Assembly (NCBI GenBank): GCA_013396995.1
Contig: VWZP01008549.1
Coordinates: forward strand, 774,816 to 838,815
Source: Dicaeum eximium
Lineage: Eukaryota; Chordata; Aves; Passeriformes; Dicaeidae
Direction: 5' to 3'
Length of the DNA: 64,000 bases
The notes under the pieces are model-generated. The model saw only the letters and a list, made by a program, of their open reading frames with translations. It was not told where the DNA came from and searched no databases. Shown piece by piece: positions 62,364 through 64,000 of the stretch. Numbering within the stretch: position 1 is the stretch's first letter; the number at the start of each line of letters is the position of its first letter. Position numbers and translations under genes: made by a program.

Positions 62364-64000
62364 CCAAATGTACTGGCATAAAGGCCAGTATATTTTTGGT
62401 ATACTGGCATTTCAATATCCATCAATTAAAGCAAAAAAATTAACTGCCACTGGTTCCTTTGGGAAGAACTAATGAAGATTACAAGAAGCCTTTTAATTAA
62501 TGCATTTTTAATGTTAGTCTGTAAAACAGACTTAAAGCTGAGAACTTTATGTGTAGGCAGAAAAATTATTTTCTCTCTGTCTTTATTCTGAGAGGAATAC
62601 AGTCTCAAATGAAAAGCGTAGCAAGTGCTGCTGTGCAACTCCCGGATGGAGGAAAATGCTGGATCCTGAGTCCATATCCTCATTCATGTGCCTAAGGATG
62701 AATCCTTTTCAAGACTTTTGTTATCCTTGTGGATGTGACAGTAGTTAAAAGCAATTGACACAGAAAATTGAAGACCTTATTCTGCAGAGGAATTTAGACC
62801 TTGGATCTTTCAATGAGATCGTTGTGGGTCTTCAGATCTTTTGCAGTTGCATTGTGGAGTCAACTGTGGAGCTGGCTGCTTCTCATCTGTCAGAGCTGGT
62901 GATTCTGTAGGATCATGGGAACTCCTACACAGGCCAGAGGAACCTTGGCCCACTCTGGCTTTTATAACCATCCCCTCATCTCACCAGACTGGGAATGTGG
63001 GCAGCATTTAGTCCCAAACAGTAAGAAATGCATGTGGGCTCACAAGTAGCTTGTGAGTGCAGGCTGCCTGAATGACACCATTCTCAGTGGAACACCTAGC
63101 AAATTCATGGCTCTGCACTTTACACATACTTATTGAACTTCAAATAAATGGTTTTGCATAGCAGCTTTTAAAAAAGGACTCTGCCTGAGGAGTAGCTGTG
63201 GAATGTAAAGCCGAGGCCCCCAGAGAGCATCTGCAACATGGACTGATTTCCACTGTCATGCACCAGCCCCTTCTAGCACATTACTCAATGATCCTGGCAG
63301 CAGAGTTAGTTTTTTTCCCATGACAGCTCTTAGGAGTTATTCAGACCCCAAATCCAGTATTGTGCTTCAGTCCCCCACCTCTGCATCTGTACTGGCAAAT
63401 TTAACACTGTCAATCACTGTCATTTCTGAGGCCAAAAGGCCTGAGAGTGCCCACTTCCATTGCTAGAAAACTTTTTTACCTCCCAAAATGGTGTGGTAGC
63501 ATCTAAAATGCCTGTTGGGAGCTGCAGTTGATATTCATTCCTGGACAGAAGGCAGGAGTTATTTGCATAAGTGCAAATTTGGGACAGGTCAAAACTACTC
63601 CAGGGATAGTTACCGCACTATAGATGCTGAGTTCCCATGCTAGGAGTAGTGCTTGGTGCTATTAAACCCATCAGGATGGGAGGAAGCTGTTTTAATTAGT
63701 AGAGCAAAAGGTTTTTTCCCAGTGGTGTAATGGGAGACAGGACTACCAAGACAAAATGCCCTCATAAGATCACTCCAGCTTAACCAGCATATCAGTGGTT
63801 TCTCTTCTCTTCAGACTGAAGCTTAGGGGTAGTCAGAACTCAGACTAGCAGCCTGTTAGGAGGGTGACTTCTTGGTTAGTCTAAATCTTGTATCTCCTTT
63901 TGCCTAGCTGTGTTTGAAGGGTATCAGGATTCTTCTGTATTCAAATAAATTTCTTCATCTCATGTTCTTCTTTTCTTAATGTTACTAAGTTTACAGTAAC

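Larger units (their letters stand above)
55048..64000 (+). other. probable EPSTI1 intron and 3' region, no certain exon
   Basis: The preceding exon needs a continuation in phase 2, so at least part of this is intron. I searched by eye for the remaining EPSTI1 segments and found none convincing. It contains two CR1 tails, a possible LTR, a short duplication and a weak microexon candidate, listed separately. Confidence 0.55.

Overview
The window is vertebrate nuclear DNA, almost certainly from a bird and perhaps a passerine. The evidence is intron-split genes with GT-AG junctions, low coding density, a promoter CpG island, several CR1-type LINE tails, and an endogenous-retrovirus LTR of a kind I recall from songbird genomes. 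The species call rests on remembered repeat consensus and was not searched. One ambiguous base (n) sits at position 32 beside an A homopolymer.

Two protein-coding genes can be supported. The left gene, on the minus strand (4253-24104, six coding exons), is DNAJC15/MCJ, the mitochondrial inner-membrane J-domain co-chaperone. Its exons join in frame into a complete protein of about 148 residues with an intact HPD motif, and its first exon lies in a CpG island at about 23745-24235. The right gene, on the plus strand (about 42125 to beyond 55047), is EPSTI1, an interferon-inducible, coiled-coil-rich protein. Five consecutive exons join perfectly in frame (42685-55047). A proposed start exon at 42125-42200 looks like a first exon but does not join in phase, and the 3' exons are missing from view, probably beyond the right edge or too divergent to recognise.

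Layout: 1-4252 is sequence downstream of DNAJC15, with a CR1 tail and candidate polyadenylation signals; 4253-24104 is DNAJC15, mostly intron; 24240-42124 is an intergenic region of about 18 kb between the two divergently transcribed genes, holding simple repeats, a CR1 fragment and an LTR interrupted by a second insertion; 42125-55047 is EPSTI1, with a 0.6 kb CR1 in an intron; 55048-64000 is probably further EPSTI1 intron, with two CR1 tails, a possible LTR and one weak microexon candidate.

The DNAJC15-EPSTI1 head-to-head order matches the human 13q14 arrangement as I remember it. I found no operon, CRISPR array, tRNA, rRNA or novel multi-gene system. The most interesting items are the unresolved EPSTI1 5' end, the nested LTR insertion, and several recent-looking short tandem duplications.
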